A stretch of DNA of 59,415 nt from Caldisalinibacter kiritimatiensis (GCF_000387765.1 NZ_ARZA01000105.1:1-59415), one strand, 5' to 3'. Shown: positions 7,648 through 19,121, counted from the first letter of the stretch. Numbers and translations are program-made. Notes: generated by a model not told the origin, from the sequence alone.

Positions 7648-9858
7648 ATGCCTGTATACTTCAATGAAAAAACAAGAGAATTTCATTTGCAAAATCAAGA
7701 GATAAGCTATATTATAAAGGTTTTAAAAAACAATCAACTTGGACATATATATTTTGGAAAAAGGGTAAAGCATAGAAGGTCTTTTCAACATCTACTAAGA
7801 AGTAAGCCTAGGGCACTAACGGCTTGCGTATATGAAGGAGATTTAGATTTCTCATTGGATTTGACAAGACAGGAATATCCGTCATATGGAACTACTGATT
7901 TTAGAGAACCTGCATTTCAAATAAAACAACAAAATGGAAGTAGGATAACCAACTTTGAGTACAAGACTCACAAAATATATAAAGGAAAACCTAGATTAGA
8001 AGGATTGCCAGCTACATATACAGAGAAGAATCAAGAAGCTACTACTTTGGAAATAACTTTAAAAGATGAATTGATAAACGTAGAGTTGATACTTTTATAT
8101 ACGATTTTTGAGAATTATGGAGCTATAGCTAGAAGTGTTAAATTTGTGAATAGAGGTAAGGAAAAGTTAAATGTAACTAGAGCTTTAAGTATGTGTGTTG
8201 ATTTTATGGATTCGGACTTTGAGATGATACAACTTTCAGGTGCTTGGGCTAGGGAAAGACATGTAAAAAGTAGAAAGCTTGAAATGGGCATTCAAGCTAT
8301 CTCAAGTACAAGGGGAGCTAGTAGTGCAAATCAAAATCCATTTATTGCATTAAAAAGATTTAATACAACTGAAGATATAGGTGAAGTATATGGATTTAGT
8401 CTTGTATATAGTGGTAACTTTTTAGCTCAAGTAGAAGTTGATTATGATAATGTTTCTAGGGTTACTATGGGAATAAATCCTTTTGATTTTAGTTGGATTT
8501 TAGAGGAAGGAGAGAGTTTCCAAACACCAGAGGTTGTCATGGTTTACTCGGATAAAGGGTTAAACAAAATGAGTCAGACTTATCATGAGTTATATAGAAC
8601 TAGATTAGCTAGGGGTAAGTGGAGAGATAAAGTAAGACCTATCCTTATAAACAACTGGGAAGCAACCTACTTTGATTTTAATGAAGAAAAAATATTAGAA
8701 ATTGCTAATGATAGTAAAGAGCTAGGAGTTGAACTATTTGTATTAGATGATGGATGGTTTGGCAAAAGAAACGATGATACCACTTCATTAGGAGATTGGT
8801 TTGTGAATAAAGAAAAACTACCTAGTGGAATAAAGGGATTAGCAGAGAAAATTATAGAGATGGGAATGGAATTTGGGATTTGGTTTGAACCTGAGATGGT
8901 AAATAAAGAAAGTGAATTATATAAGAAACATTCGGATTGGGTAATAAAGGTTCCGAATAGAAGGATGTCCCATGGTAGAAATCAATATGTATTAGATTTT
9001 TCAAGAAAAGAGGTTGTAGATTATATATATGAAATGATGTCTAGTATTTTACGCGAAGCTCCAATAACATATGTTAAATGGGATATGAACAGAAATATAA
9101 CAGAAATTTGGTCAAAAGCATTACCGCCTGAGCGACAAGGTGAAGTAAGTCATCGATATATTTTAGGAGTATACTCTTTATACGAAAGACTTACAAAGGA
9201 ATTCCCTCATATCTTATTTGAATCATGTGCAAGTGGTGGAGGTAGATATGATCCAGGTATGCTTTATTATGCACCACAAACATGGACTAGTGATGATACT
9301 GATGCAGTAGAGAGACTGAAAATTCAATACGGAACATCTTTTGTTTATCCAATTAGTTCAATAGGGTCACATGTGTCAGCAGTTCCTAACCACCAAGTAG
9401 GCAGGATAACTAATATTGACATGAGGGGAAATGTTGCATATTTTGGAACCTTTGGATATGAACTAGATGTAACAAAACTTCCTCAGGAAGAAAAGGAAAA
9501 AATAAAGGAGCAGATAAAATTCTTTAAAGAAAATAGACAATTAATCCAACAGGGGATGTTTTATAGACTTATAAGTCCGTTTGAGGGAAATAGTAACATA
9601 ACTTCATGGATGGTAGTGTCACAGGATGAAAAAGAAGCGTTATTAGGATATTATCAAGTGTTAGCAAAGCCAAACGAAGGATTTGTTAACTTGAAATTAA
9701 CCGGTTTAAATCCAGATTATAAATATATTATCGAAGGAAGAGAAGGAGACTATTTTGGAGACGAGCTTATGAATATAGGCTTAATATTAGATCATTCAAA
9801 AGATATAGGTATAGGTGATTTTGTTTCTAAGATTTTCAAGATTAAAGCTGTAAATTAG
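7648..9858 (+). CDS. alpha-galactosidase, GH36
   Basis: Hydrolyses terminal alpha-1,6-galactose from melibiose, raffinose-type sugars or galactomannan fragments. The order is an N-terminal beta-supersandwich, a TIM barrel starting near residue 330, and a C-terminal beta domain. Motifs are LDDGWFG, KWDMNRNI with the nucleophile Asp479, the substrate-binding SCASGGGRYD, and TSDDTDAVERLK with the acid/base in Asp549/550. The 736-residue length is that of tetrameric bacterial GH36 enzymes. No signal peptide is present, so it acts inside the cell on imported sugars. AGGGGGT precedes the ATG. First gene of a seven-gene operon; no sugar transporter is encoded alongside it. Confidence 0.95.
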   Translation: MPVYFNEKTREFHLQNQEISYIIKVLKNNQLGHIYFGKRVKHRRSFQHLLRSKPRALTACVYEGDLDFSLDLTRQEYPSYGTTDFREPAFQIKQQNGSRITNFEYKTHKIYKGKPRLEGLPATYTEKNQEATTLEITLKDELINVELILLYTIFENYGAIARSVKFVNRGKEKLNVTRALSMCVDFMDSDFEMIQLSGAWARERHVKSRKLEMGIQAISSTRGASSANQNPFIALKRFNTTEDIGEVYGFSLVYSGNFLAQVEVDYDNVSRVTMGINPFDFSWILEEGESFQTPEVVMVYSDKGLNKMSQTYHELYRTRLARGKWRDKVRPILINNWEATYFDFNEEKILEIANDSKELGVELFVLDDGWFGKRNDDTTSLGDWFVNKEKLPSGIKGLAEKIIEMGMEFGIWFEPEMVNKESELYKKHSDWVIKVPNRRMSHGRNQYVLDFSRKEVVDYIYEMMSSILREAPITYVKWDMNRNITEIWSKALPPERQGEVSHRYILGVYSLYERLTKEFPHILFESCASGGGRYDPGMLYYAPQTWTSDDTDAVERLKIQYGTSFVYPISSIGSHVSAVPNHQVGRITNIDMRGNVAYFGTFGYELDVTKLPQEEKEKIKEQIKFFKENRQLIQQGMFYRLISPFEGNSNITSWMVVSQDEKEALLGYYQVLAKPNEGFVNLKLTGLNPDYKYIIEGREGDYFGDELMNIGLILDHSKDIGIGDFVSKIFKIKAVN

Positions 9859-9888
9859 CTAAAAAAGATGTATAGGGGTGATATAGAA

Positions 9889-11055
9889 ATGATAGAAGAA
9901 CTTAGACAGTATTTTGAAAATATCTATGGTGACTCAAATGATACAAGAATATTTTTTGCTCCTGGACGTGTTAATTTGATAGGAGAACATATTGATTACA
10001 ATGGGGGTCATGTGTTTCCATGTGCCCTTAATTTTGGAACCTATGTTATAGCAAAGAAACGTAATGACGATTTAGTTAGATTATACTCTAAAAATTTTGA
10101 AGAATTAGGAATAATGGAATTTTCATTAAATGATTTAGTTTACCAAAAAGAGCATGATTGGGCGAACTATCCAAAGGGAGTTATACATATATTTAAGAAA
10201 ATGGGACTTAGTTTAGATGTAGGCTTTGATGCTGTATATTTTGGTAATATACCTAACGGGGCAGGCTTATCATCATCAGCTTCAGTTGAATTAGCTACAT
10301 CTGTAATGTTAAAGGAATTATTTAGGTTTGATGTAGATATGATTACAATGGTTAAGATGAGTCAAAGAGCTGAAAATGAATTCGTAGGAGTTAACTGTGG
10401 TATAATGGACCAATTTGCAGTAGGAATGGGAAAAAAGGATAATGCAATATTACTTGATTGTGATACTTTAGAGTATCGTTATTCAAGTATACAGTTAAAG
10501 GATGCTTCTTTAGTCATAACTAATACCAATAAAAGAAGGGGACTTGCAGATTCAAAATATAATGAGAGAAGAAGTGAGTGTGAAAGGGCCTTATCACAAT
10601 TAAAAACTAAGCTTGATATCGAGTCTTTAGGAGAACTGACAGAAGAACAGTTTGAAGAAAATAAACATTTAATAACAAATGAAACAGATAGAAAAAGGGC
10701 TAAGCATGCAGTATATGAAAATAGAAGAACCTTAAAGGCGGTTGAAGCCCTGGAGAGAGGAGATTTAAAAGAGTTTGGAGAACTAATGAAGGAGTCACAT
10801 ATATCATTAAGGGATGATTATGAAGTAACCGGTAAGGAACTAGACACATTAGTTGAACTTGCATGGGGGCAACAGGGAACAATAGGTTCAAGAATGACAG
10901 GTGCAGGTTTTGGAGGGTGTACAGTTTCTATAGTAGAAAATGATAAAATCGATAAGTTTATTGAAAATGTAGGCAAGAAATATAAAGAAATAATTGGATA
11001 CGAAGCAACCTTTTATGTGGCGAAAATAGGTGACGGAGCCAAAGAAATAAAATAA
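9889..11055 (+). CDS. galK: galactokinase
   Basis: ATP-dependent phosphorylation of alpha-galactose to galactose-1-phosphate, first step of the Leloir pathway. GHMP kinase with the galactokinase signature PGRVNLIGEHIDYN at 25-38, the ATP-binding GNIPNGAGLSSSASVE and the C-terminal TGAGFGGCTVS. The frame is open from an ATG at 9868, but AGGGGTG lies within it and is spaced for the ATG at 9889, giving 388 residues, the usual size. The gap to the alpha-galactosidase stop is 30 bases and to galE 21 bases. It receives galactose from both glycosidases of the operon, after mutarotation of the beta anomer. Confidence 0.95.
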   Translation: MIEELRQYFENIYGDSNDTRIFFAPGRVNLIGEHIDYNGGHVFPCALNFGTYVIAKKRNDDLVRLYSKNFEELGIMEFSLNDLVYQKEHDWANYPKGVIHIFKKMGLSLDVGFDAVYFGNIPNGAGLSSSASVELATSVMLKELFRFDVDMITMVKMSQRAENEFVGVNCGIMDQFAVGMGKKDNAILLDCDTLEYRYSSIQLKDASLVITNTNKRRGLADSKYNERRSECERALSQLKTKLDIESLGELTEEQFEENKHLITNETDRKRAKHAVYENRRTLKAVEALERGDLKEFGELMKESHISLRDDYEVTGKELDTLVELAWGQQGTIGSRMTGAGFGGCTVSIVENDKIDKFIENVGKKYKEIIGYEATFYVAKIGDGAKEIK

Positions 11056-11076
11056 TTAAATCAAGGGGTGATATAT

Positions 11077-12063
11077 ATGATTTTAGTATGTGGTGGTGCT
11101 GGGTACATAGGTAGTCATACAGTATATGAATTGATAGAAAGAGAAGAAAATGTAGTAGTAGTTGATAATTTACAGACAGGTCATAAAAAAGCAATACATA
11201 CAAAAGCTAACTTTTATCAGGGGGATATAAGGGATATTGAGTTTTTAGATAAAGTTTTTTCTGAAAATGATATAGATGTTGTTATACATTTTGCTGCAAA
11301 TTCATTAGTTGGTGAAAGTATGGAGAATCCCTTTAAGTATTATGATAATAATGTTTATGGTACTCAAGTACTCCTTGAGGCTATGAATAAATATGGTGTA
11401 AATAAAATAGTATTTTCATCGACTGCAGCAGTGTATGGAGAACCAGAAAATATCCCAATTTTAGAAACCGACAAGACAGAGCCTACAAATGCCTATGGTG
11501 AAACCAAATTAGCTATGGAAAAAATGATGAAGTGGGCAGATAAAGCGTATGGAATAAAATACATATCCCTTAGATACTTTAATGTAGCTGGAGCTCATGT
11601 AACTGGTGAAATAGGAGAGGATCATAGCCCAGAAACTCATCTAATACCATTGGTATTACAAGTACCATTAGGCAAAAGGGAATACATTTCAATCTTTGGT
11701 GATGATTACGATACCCATGATGGAACATGTATAAGAGACTATATACATGTAACTGATTTAGCTGATGCTCACATATTAGCAGTAGAAAGACTAAGAAATG
11801 GAAATGAAAGTACTATATATAACTTAGGCAATGGAAATGGATTTACTGTGAAAGAGATAATAGAAGCTGCAAGAAAGGTCACAGGACATCCTATACCTGC
11901 AGTTGTATCAGAAAGAAGAGCAGGGGATCCTGCAAAATTAGTAGCTTCTTCTGAAAAAGCTCAAAGGGAATTAGGATGGAAGCCAAAGTTTACAAATATA
12001 GAGGATATAATAGCATCTGCATGGAAGTGGCATAAAAATAACCCTAATGGATTTGAAGATTAA
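11077..12063 (+). CDS. galE: UDP-glucose 4-epimerase
   Basis: Interconverts UDP-galactose and UDP-glucose, closing the Leloir cycle and supplying UDP-galactose for surface sugars. The short-chain dehydrogenase fold shows GGAGYIGSH (6-14) for NAD and the catalytic YGETK (Tyr140, Lys144), with FSSTAAVYG upstream. AAGGGGTG contains an in-frame GTG (11068); the ATG 6 bases after it at 11077 gives [12 protein letters not shown] and 328 residues, matching the family, so I use that start. It lies between galK and galT with short gaps, in a conventional clostridial gal order. Confidence 0.95.
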   Translation: MILVCGGAGYIGSHTVYELIEREENVVVVDNLQTGHKKAIHTKANFYQGDIRDIEFLDKVFSENDIDVVIHFAANSLVGESMENPFKYYDNNVYGTQVLLEAMNKYGVNKIVFSSTAAVYGEPENIPILETDKTEPTNAYGETKLAMEKMMKWADKAYGIKYISLRYFNVAGAHVTGEIGEDHSPETHLIPLVLQVPLGKREYISIFGDDYDTHDGTCIRDYIHVTDLADAHILAVERLRNGNESTIYNLGNGNGFTVKEIIEAARKVTGHPIPAVVSERRAGDPAKLVASSEKAQRELGWKPKFTNIEDIIASAWKWHKNNPNGFED

Positions 12064-12077
12064 TAGAGGTGATAAAA

Positions 12078-13604
12078 GTGACTATAAATATTTTTAATGA
12101 GATAGATAGATTAATACATTATGGTCTTAATAAAGAGTTAATAAAAGAAGAGGATATTGTTTATTGCAGGAATTTAATATTGAATCTTTTGAATTTAAGT
12201 GAGTATGAAGAGGTGGGTATTATAGAAGAAAATTTAGATTCTCCATTACCAATTTTAAATAATATTCTCACTTGGGCTTATGAAAATGGAGTATTAGAAT
12301 CTAATACACCTGTGTATAGAGACTTATTGGATACAAAAATAATGAATTGTTTAATGCCGAGACCATCAGAGATTGTTGATAAATTCTATAAACTATATGA
12401 TGAAAACCCTCAAAATGCAACGGACTATTTCTATAAACTAAGCAGAAATTCTAATTATATACGTACAGATAGGGTAGCAAAAAATATGGTATGGAAGGTT
12501 AATACAGAATATGGGGATTTAGACATAACAATAAATCTATCTAAGCCTGAAAAAGACCCTAAAGCAATAGCTGCAGCTAAAAATATGCCTGCTAGTTCAT
12601 ATCCTAAGTGCCTACTTTGTAAAGAAAATGAAGGATATGCAGGAAGAGTTAATCATCCAGCTAGACAAAACCATAGAATCATACCATTAACACTAAAAAA
12701 TGAAAAGTGGTATTTGCAATATTCTCCATACGTATATTTTAATGAACATTCAATTGTACTTAAGGATACCCATGAACCTATGAAAATTTCTAAGGATACC
12801 TTTGATAGACTTCTAGAATTTGTTGAAAAGTTTCCACATTATTTTATCGGCTCTAATGCAGATTTACCTATAGTAGGAGGCTCTATACTATCCCATGACC
12901 ATTTTCAAGGGGGAAACTATGAATTTGCAATGGCGACTGCTCCATTAGAACATACTACTACAATTGATAAATTTGAAGATATAGAAGTAGGGATAGTTAA
13001 GTGGCCTATGTCTGTTATTAGATTAAGAGGCAATGATAGACATAAGTTATCAGAGCTTGCTGATTTTATCTTAGGTAGATGGAAAAAATACGAAGATTTA
13101 GAATTAGATATATTATCCCATACAGATAATATACCTCATAACACAGTGACTCCTATTGCTAGAAGAAGGGATGAGCTATTTGAACTAGATTTAGTACTTA
13201 GAAACAATAGAACCAGTAAAGAACACCCATATGGAATTTTCCATCCCCATGAAGAGTTACATCATATCAAGAAAGAAAATATAGGGTTAATTGAAGTTAT
13301 GGGATTAGCTGTATTACCAGCGAGATTAAAGACTGAGCTTGAACAACTATCCTATTATCTACTAAACCCAACTAAAGAAAAGAAATTAATAGAAAATGAA
13401 AATTTAATGAAACATATAGATTGGTATCACGAAATAAAAGATAAATATGATGACATAACAGAAGGAAATGTAGATGAAATTTTAAGAAAAGAGGTAGGAT
13501 TAAAATTCCTACAAGTATTAGAACATGCGGGAGTATTTAAAAGGGATGATAAAGGGAAAAAAGGATTTATAAAGTTTATAGATAGTCTTAAAGAGGTGCA
13601 TTAA
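12078..13604 (+). CDS. galT: UDP-glucose--hexose-1-phosphate uridylyltransferase, class II
   Basis: Exchanges UMP between UDP-glucose and galactose-1-phosphate. The 508-residue length and sequence are of the Firmicute class II GalT (about 500 residues), not the 350-residue class I enzyme. YPKCLLCKENEGYAGR, NHPARQNHR and the active-site region GGSILSHDHFQGG can be seen. Class II enzymes have lost the classic zinc-site arrangement of class I. Start chosen: AGAGGTG runs into an in-frame GTG (12069), while the GTG at 12078 is properly spaced and gives MTINIFNEIDRLIHYGL. The stop is one base before the ATG of the next gene, which implies translational coupling. Confidence 0.94.
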   Translation: MTINIFNEIDRLIHYGLNKELIKEEDIVYCRNLILNLLNLSEYEEVGIIEENLDSPLPILNNILTWAYENGVLESNTPVYRDLLDTKIMNCLMPRPSEIVDKFYKLYDENPQNATDYFYKLSRNSNYIRTDRVAKNMVWKVNTEYGDLDITINLSKPEKDPKAIAAAKNMPASSYPKCLLCKENEGYAGRVNHPARQNHRIIPLTLKNEKWYLQYSPYVYFNEHSIVLKDTHEPMKISKDTFDRLLEFVEKFPHYFIGSNADLPIVGGSILSHDHFQGGNYEFAMATAPLEHTTTIDKFEDIEVGIVKWPMSVIRLRGNDRHKLSELADFILGRWKKYEDLELDILSHTDNIPHNTVTPIARRRDELFELDLVLRNNRTSKEHPYGIFHPHEELHHIKKENIGLIEVMGLAVLPARLKTELEQLSYYLLNPTKEKKLIENENLMKHIDWYHEIKDKYDDITEGNVDEILRKEVGLKFLQVLEHAGVFKRDDKGKKGFIKFIDSLKEVH

Positions 13605-13605
13605 A

Positions 13606-14541
13606 ATGATTTATTTAGATACTTTTAAAGGATTAAAAAGTATAGTTATTGAGAATGAAAATATCAAGTCGGTTTTCTTACCTCAATATGGTAGCAAAAT
13701 GGCATCATTATTAAGTAAAAAAACTAATAAAGAATTCTTATTTCAAGCTAAAAATGAAAGATTAACTAAACCACCCTATGGTGCAGATTTTAGTAAATAT
13801 GATTCAAGTGGTTTTGATGAAGTTTTTCCCAGCATTGATAAGTGTTTATATCCTGATAATGGATTACAAGTTCCAGACCACGGTGAAGTATGGGCATTAA
13901 GCTGGGACTATGAAATTGATACAACTAATGAAATGTTATTCTTTGAAGTTAAAAGTCCAAGATTTCCATATATATTAAGAAAAAAGGTAAAGCTTATAGA
14001 CAACACAATTAAGTTAGAATATGAAGCTATTAATACTAAAGATGAGGAGTTTAAGTTTATATGGACTCCTCATATATTACTTAACTGCTCTGTAAATACA
14101 AGGATAATTGTCCATGAAAACCTTGATAAAATTATTAGTGTTGAGCATTCCACAGAGCATTTAGGAGAATGGGGAAGTATACATAATTATCCTTCGACTA
14201 AATCACAGAAAACTGGAAAAAATATTGATTTATCAAGGGTAGAGCCTGTTACAGCTAATAACTGTGAAAAATTTTATTTTCTAGGAAAATTAAAAAAAGG
14301 ATATTGTGGAATTATACATGAGGATACAAAGGATGCTATTTTTTACGAATATCCATCTGATAAAATTCCTTACTTAGGAATATGGAAGACTCAAGGGGGA
14401 TATAGAGGCGATTACAATATAGCCCTTGAACCTTGCACTGGGGTTTATGACAATCTCTATGTAGCAGATTCTATTAGAAAAGTTAGTAAAATACCTGCAA
14501 AAGGAAAATACGACTGGTGGTTTAATATTATAATAAAATAG
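13606..14541 (+). CDS. aldose 1-epimerase (galactose mutarotase)-like protein
   Basis: Galactose mutarotase-like beta-sandwich protein of 311 residues. It probably equilibrates anomers of galactose, so that beta-galactose released by the GH42 enzyme reaches alpha-specific GalK. Supporting marks are PDHGEVW near residue 88, WTPHILLNC (His of the mutarotase HxxxN-like site) and LEPCTG near the C-terminus with the probable general-base Glu. It is divergent from canonical GalM and closer to uncharacterised sugar-epimerase relatives, so the exact substrate is open. GAGGTG, 8 bases before the ATG, lies in the last codons of galT. Position between galT and a beta-galactosidase supports the role. Confidence 0.78.
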   Translation: MIYLDTFKGLKSIVIENENIKSVFLPQYGSKMASLLSKKTNKEFLFQAKNERLTKPPYGADFSKYDSSGFDEVFPSIDKCLYPDNGLQVPDHGEVWALSWDYEIDTTNEMLFFEVKSPRFPYILRKKVKLIDNTIKLEYEAINTKDEEFKFIWTPHILLNCSVNTRIIVHENLDKIISVEHSTEHLGEWGSIHNYPSTKSQKTGKNIDLSRVEPVTANNCEKFYFLGKLKKGYCGIIHEDTKDAIFYEYPSDKIPYLGIWKTQGGYRGDYNIALEPCTGVYDNLYVADSIRKVSKIPAKGKYDWWFNIIIK

Positions 14542-14562
14542 TGATTGAAAGAAGGTGAAATT

Positions 14563-16515
14563 ATGCATTTAGGAGTTGCTTATTATCCAGAACATTGGAA
14601 TAATAAAATGATAGATGAGGATATTAAACGTATAAAGGAAATGGGAGTAAATACCGTTCGTATAGGTGAATTTGCATGGCATCTTATGGAGCCAGAAGAA
14701 GGAAAGTTTGATTTTAGTTATTTTGATATGGTAATAGAAAAATTAAAAAAAGCAGGTATTGAAATAATTTTTGGAACACCTACAGCTACATTTCCAGCTT
14801 GGTTAGCTAATAAATATCCTTCTATATTATCAAAGGATGAAAATATGCAAGTACGTGTATTTGGAGGACGGAGACAGTACTGTTATAATTCAGATACATA
14901 TAGATTTTATGCAAAAAGGATAGTTACAAAACTAGTTGATCACTATAGCAACGAAGAAGCCATTATATGTTGGCAAATAGATAATGAACTGGGACATGAA
15001 GGTAGTGATATGTGCTACTGTGAAAACTGTCAGAATAAATTCAAAGATTTTTTGAAGGAAAAATATGGTATAATAAATAAACTAAATAAAGAGTATGGAA
15101 CAATATTTTGGGGACAGACATACAATAGCTTTGAAGAAGTTCCTGTGCCATTAAAAACTATTACTGTACATAATCCTACACTATTACTAGATTGGGCTAG
15201 ATTTAGGTCATATTCTTTAAATGATTTTGCTAATGAACAAATATTGTTAGTAAATGAACTTAAAGGAGAACATCAAAGTATTACTACTAATATACCAGGA
15301 GGCTTCTTTAATAAATGGTTTAATCATGAAAAAACAGTAAAAAATCTGGATTTCGTGTCCTATGATAATTATCCTGTTTGGGGAGGTCAAAGAGAACCTT
15401 TACATAGAGCTGAAATTGCCATGGGTCATGATTTCATAAGAGGTCTTAAGGATAAAAACTACTGGATTGTAGAAGAATTGATGGGAGCCCAGGGACATAC
15501 TGTAATAGGATATCTACCTAGACCTAATCAAGCGAAAATGTGGGCCTATCAAGCATTAGCCCATGGATGTACAGATATGCTTTTCTTTAGATGGAGAGGT
15601 ATGACAAAGGGCGCTGAGCAATTCTGCTATGGAATTATAGACCATGATAATAAAAGTGGGAGAAAGTACAATGAAGTTAAATCCTTTATTAAAGAAGTAA
15701 GCAGTTATGAGGATGTGTTTAAATCAGTAATAAACTCAGAGATTGCTGTAGTATATGATTATGATAATATATGGTCATGGAGATTTCAGCCTCAAAGTTT
15801 CGAGTTTGATTTTACCAAGGAACTTATGAGATTATATACACCTTTTTATAACTTGAACACTAATATAGATGTTATTCCGATAGATAGAGATTTTAGCAAA
15901 TATAAAGTTTTATTGATACCAGTATTACAAATAATTGATAAACAGCTTAGTATTCGTTTAAAAAGCTTTGTAGAAAATGGAGGAACTGTAGTATTTTCTT
16001 TTAGAACAGGAATAAAGGATAAAAATAATAATATAAATTTTGGTGAAACAGTTCCATGTAATATTAAAGATATAGCAGGAATTGAAATCGAAGAAGTAGA
16101 ATCATTACAGAAAGGGCAAGAAGTAGATATAATAGGAATAAATAAGTTTAAAGGAAAAAGTGGAAAGTGTGAAGGGTGGAGAGATATAATAACACCTACA
16201 ACTTCTAAAGTACTATATAAGTACAATGATAAGTTTTATAGTGATAAAGCATGCGTGACTATTAATAACTATGGAAAAGGTAAAGTTTTCTATATTGGTG
16301 GCGGGGTAAATATAGAAATAATACAGGATATAGCAAAGGATATAGTAACAGAACAAGATATCGATTATATTAAAAGTGATAAAGGCTTAGAAGTATACTT
16401 AAGAAAGTATAATAATGAAGAGTACTTGATTATAACTAATCATACTGATACAAAAAAGAAATTTAATGATATAGTACTTAGTCCTTATGGAAGTAAAATT
16501 ATCAAAAGGGAATAG
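14563..16515 (+). CDS. beta-galactosidase, GH42
   Basis: Releases beta-linked galactose from lactose or plant and glycan galactosides. The N-terminal TIM barrel begins GVAYYPEHW; the acid/base Glu142 is in WQIDNELGHEG and the nucleophile is probably Glu304 in WIVEELMGAQGH. Four cysteines typical of the GH42 zinc site are present (107, 151, 153, 156, the last three as CYCENC). The trimerisation and C-terminal beta domains follow, total 650 residues. A TTG at 14545 opens the frame, but GAAGGTG positions the ATG at 14563. There is no signal peptide, so it acts on imported substrate. Together with the GH36 gene the operon can use both alpha- and beta-galactosides. Confidence 0.94.
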   Translation: MHLGVAYYPEHWNNKMIDEDIKRIKEMGVNTVRIGEFAWHLMEPEEGKFDFSYFDMVIEKLKKAGIEIIFGTPTATFPAWLANKYPSILSKDENMQVRVFGGRRQYCYNSDTYRFYAKRIVTKLVDHYSNEEAIICWQIDNELGHEGSDMCYCENCQNKFKDFLKEKYGIINKLNKEYGTIFWGQTYNSFEEVPVPLKTITVHNPTLLLDWARFRSYSLNDFANEQILLVNELKGEHQSITTNIPGGFFNKWFNHEKTVKNLDFVSYDNYPVWGGQREPLHRAEIAMGHDFIRGLKDKNYWIVEELMGAQGHTVIGYLPRPNQAKMWAYQALAHGCTDMLFFRWRGMTKGAEQFCYGIIDHDNKSGRKYNEVKSFIKEVSSYEDVFKSVINSEIAVVYDYDNIWSWRFQPQSFEFDFTKELMRLYTPFYNLNTNIDVIPIDRDFSKYKVLLIPVLQIIDKQLSIRLKSFVENGGTVVFSFRTGIKDKNNNINFGETVPCNIKDIAGIEIEEVESLQKGQEVDIIGINKFKGKSGKCEGWRDIITPTTSKVLYKYNDKFYSDKACVTINNYGKGKVFYIGGGVNIEIIQDIAKDIVTEQDIDYIKSDKGLEVYLRKYNNEEYLIITNHTDTKKKFNDIVLSPYGSKIIKRE

Positions 16516-16538
16516 AACGAGATTTAGGAGGAATATAA

Positions 16539-17543
<1,005 letters not shown>

Positions 17544-17566
17544 TAGTAGTAAAGGTGGGAGATCTT

Positions 17567-18310
17567 ATGAATGAAAATATTATAAGAGCCTGTGATATGA
17601 TAAAAGAAGCAACTAATACCTGGGTTTTATCTGGAGCAGGTATTTCAACAGAAAGTGGAATTCCTGATTTTAGAAGTCCTAAAGTAGGTTTATGGAATAA
17701 AATAGACCCAATGGAAGCATTATCAACTGAGGTTCTTTATAATAATCCTAAAAAATTTTACGACATAGGATACAAATTATTATTGGGAATGGAAGATGTT
17801 GAACCTAATAAAGGGCATTTGGCGCTAGCAGAGATGGAGAAATTAGGTTTTATTAAAGGTATAATAACACAGAATATTGATGGACTTCATCAAAAGGGTG
17901 GGTCTAAGAATGTACTAGAGATACATGGACATATAAGAACTGGCAGGTGTATTAATTGTGGTAAGGTTGTTAAATTAAGTGTTTTAACTGAAAAAGTAAA
18001 TAAAAATCAAATTCCACCTAAATGTGATAAATGTAATGGCATGTTAAGACCAGATGTGGTGATGTTTGGGGATAACTTACCTGAAGACTTTAATATAGCA
18101 TGGGAAAATAGTAAAACAGCTGATTTAATGATAGTTGTTGGCTCTAGTTTGACAGTAGCACCTGCAAACTATTTACCACAGATGGCATCAAAGGTTATAA
18201 TTATTAATATTGGAGAAACACCAATGGATAAACATGCGGATTTGGTTATAAGGGATAAAATAGGAAATGTGCTAACAAAAATACTAGATAAACTGAAAAA
18301 AGGAGAGTAA
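17567..18310 (+). CDS. cobB: NAD-dependent protein deacylase (sirtuin)
   Basis: Removes acetyl or other acyl groups from protein lysines using NAD, in the cytoplasm. The NAD-binding GAGISTESGIPDFRS starts near residue 23. TQNIDGLH is near 101, the catalytic His120 is in EIHGH, the zinc ligands are Cys128, Cys131, Cys153 and Cys156, and GSSLTVAPA closes the pocket. The longer frame begins at a TTG overlapping the lacI stop; AGGTGGGAG places the start at the ATG 17567, giving 247 residues. It lies 23 bases after the repressor gene and 2 bases before a methyltransferase, so it may be read with the galactoside operon. Confidence 0.94.
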   Translation: MNENIIRACDMIKEATNTWVLSGAGISTESGIPDFRSPKVGLWNKIDPMEALSTEVLYNNPKKFYDIGYKLLLGMEDVEPNKGHLALAEMEKLGFIKGIITQNIDGLHQKGGSKNVLEIHGHIRTGRCINCGKVVKLSVLTEKVNKNQIPPKCDKCNGMLRPDVVMFGDNLPEDFNIAWENSKTADLMIVVGSSLTVAPANYLPQMASKVIIINIGETPMDKHADLVIRDKIGNVLTKILDKLKKGE

Positions 18311-18312
18311 CA

Positions 18313-19050
18313 ATGGAGGCATATAAAGAATTTGCTTACATATACGATGAATTAATGAACGATGTAGAGTATAAGACATGGTTTGAATATATAAAAGAAA
18401 TAATAAAAACAAAGAATATAAAAGGGAAAAAAGTGTTAGAAATGGCCTGCGGAACAGGAAATTTTACAGAATATTTATGTAATGAGGGGTATGACGTAAC
18501 TTGCTTTGATATTTCTCAGGAGATGCTAACAATTGCTTATCAGAAGTTGAGGAAATATAGAAATGTTACTATATTAAATCAGGATATGACAGAATTTAAA
18601 TTAAAAGATAAATTTGATGTAATAGTTAGCATATGCGATAGTATTAATTACATAACAGATTTAAAAAATTTACACAAAGTATTCAGTAATGTATATGAAC
18701 ACTTAAACGAAGGTGGAATTTTTATATTTGATATTAATTCATATTATAAATTAAAAAATATTATTGGAAATAATGTTTTTGTAGATGAAAATGAGAAAGT
18801 TTTTTATGTGTGGGAAAATTATTATGACAATAATTTAGACGTTTGTGAATTTTATCTAAATTTTTTTGTTAAAGAATGTGATAGATATAAAAGATTTGAA
18901 GAAAAACACTTACAAAAAGCTTATAGGAGTGAAGAAATTATTAATGCATTAAAGTTAGCAAAGTTTAATACCATAGACGTGTATGATGCATTTACATTTA
19001 AAGCTCCAACTAATAATAGTGAAAGAATAAATTTTATTGCTAAAAAGTAA
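18313..19050 (+). CDS. class I SAM-dependent methyltransferase
   Basis: Small cytoplasmic methyltransferase of unknown substrate. Motif I VLEMACGTGN is at 41-50, VTCFDISQEML is the acidic strand that binds the SAM ribose, and a DVIVSICDSINYI strand follows, all of the class I fold. The C-terminal half has the fold seen in the many uncharacterised 245-residue clostridial methyltransferases. AAAAAAGGAGAG runs over the end of the sirtuin gene and the genes are 2 bases apart, so translation is coupled. No clear terminator follows before the csp promoter. Confidence 0.85.
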   Translation: MEAYKEFAYIYDELMNDVEYKTWFEYIKEIIKTKNIKGKKVLEMACGTGNFTEYLCNEGYDVTCFDISQEMLTIAYQKLRKYRNVTILNQDMTEFKLKDKFDVIVSICDSINYITDLKNLHKVFSNVYEHLNEGGIFIFDINSYYKLKNIIGNNVFVDENEKVFYVWENYYDNNLDVCEFYLNFFVKECDRYKRFEEKHLQKAYRSEEIINALKLAKFNTIDVYDAFTFKAPTNNSERINFIAKK

Positions 19051-19086
19051 AAAGTTACTAACTAGAATTGGTTTTTAACGAATTAT

Positions 19087-19115
19087 TTGACATGGAAATA
19101 AAGGTATGATAGAAT
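19087..19115 (+). promoter_or_regulatory. sigma-A promoter of the cold-shock gene
   Basis: TTGACA (19087-19092) and TAGAAT (19110-19115) are separated by 17 bases, the same pair of boxes as the hpt promoter. The expected transcript begins near 19122 and has a leader of about 128 bases. Confidence 0.85.
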
Positions 19116-19121
19116 ATAATA

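Noticed and set aside
9868-9888. Upstream start codons of galK, galE, galT, the GH42 gene, the sirtuin gene and others
   Set aside because: In each case the Shine-Dalgarno sequence lies inside or directly against the longer start, and a later codon is correctly spaced and matches the family N-terminus.
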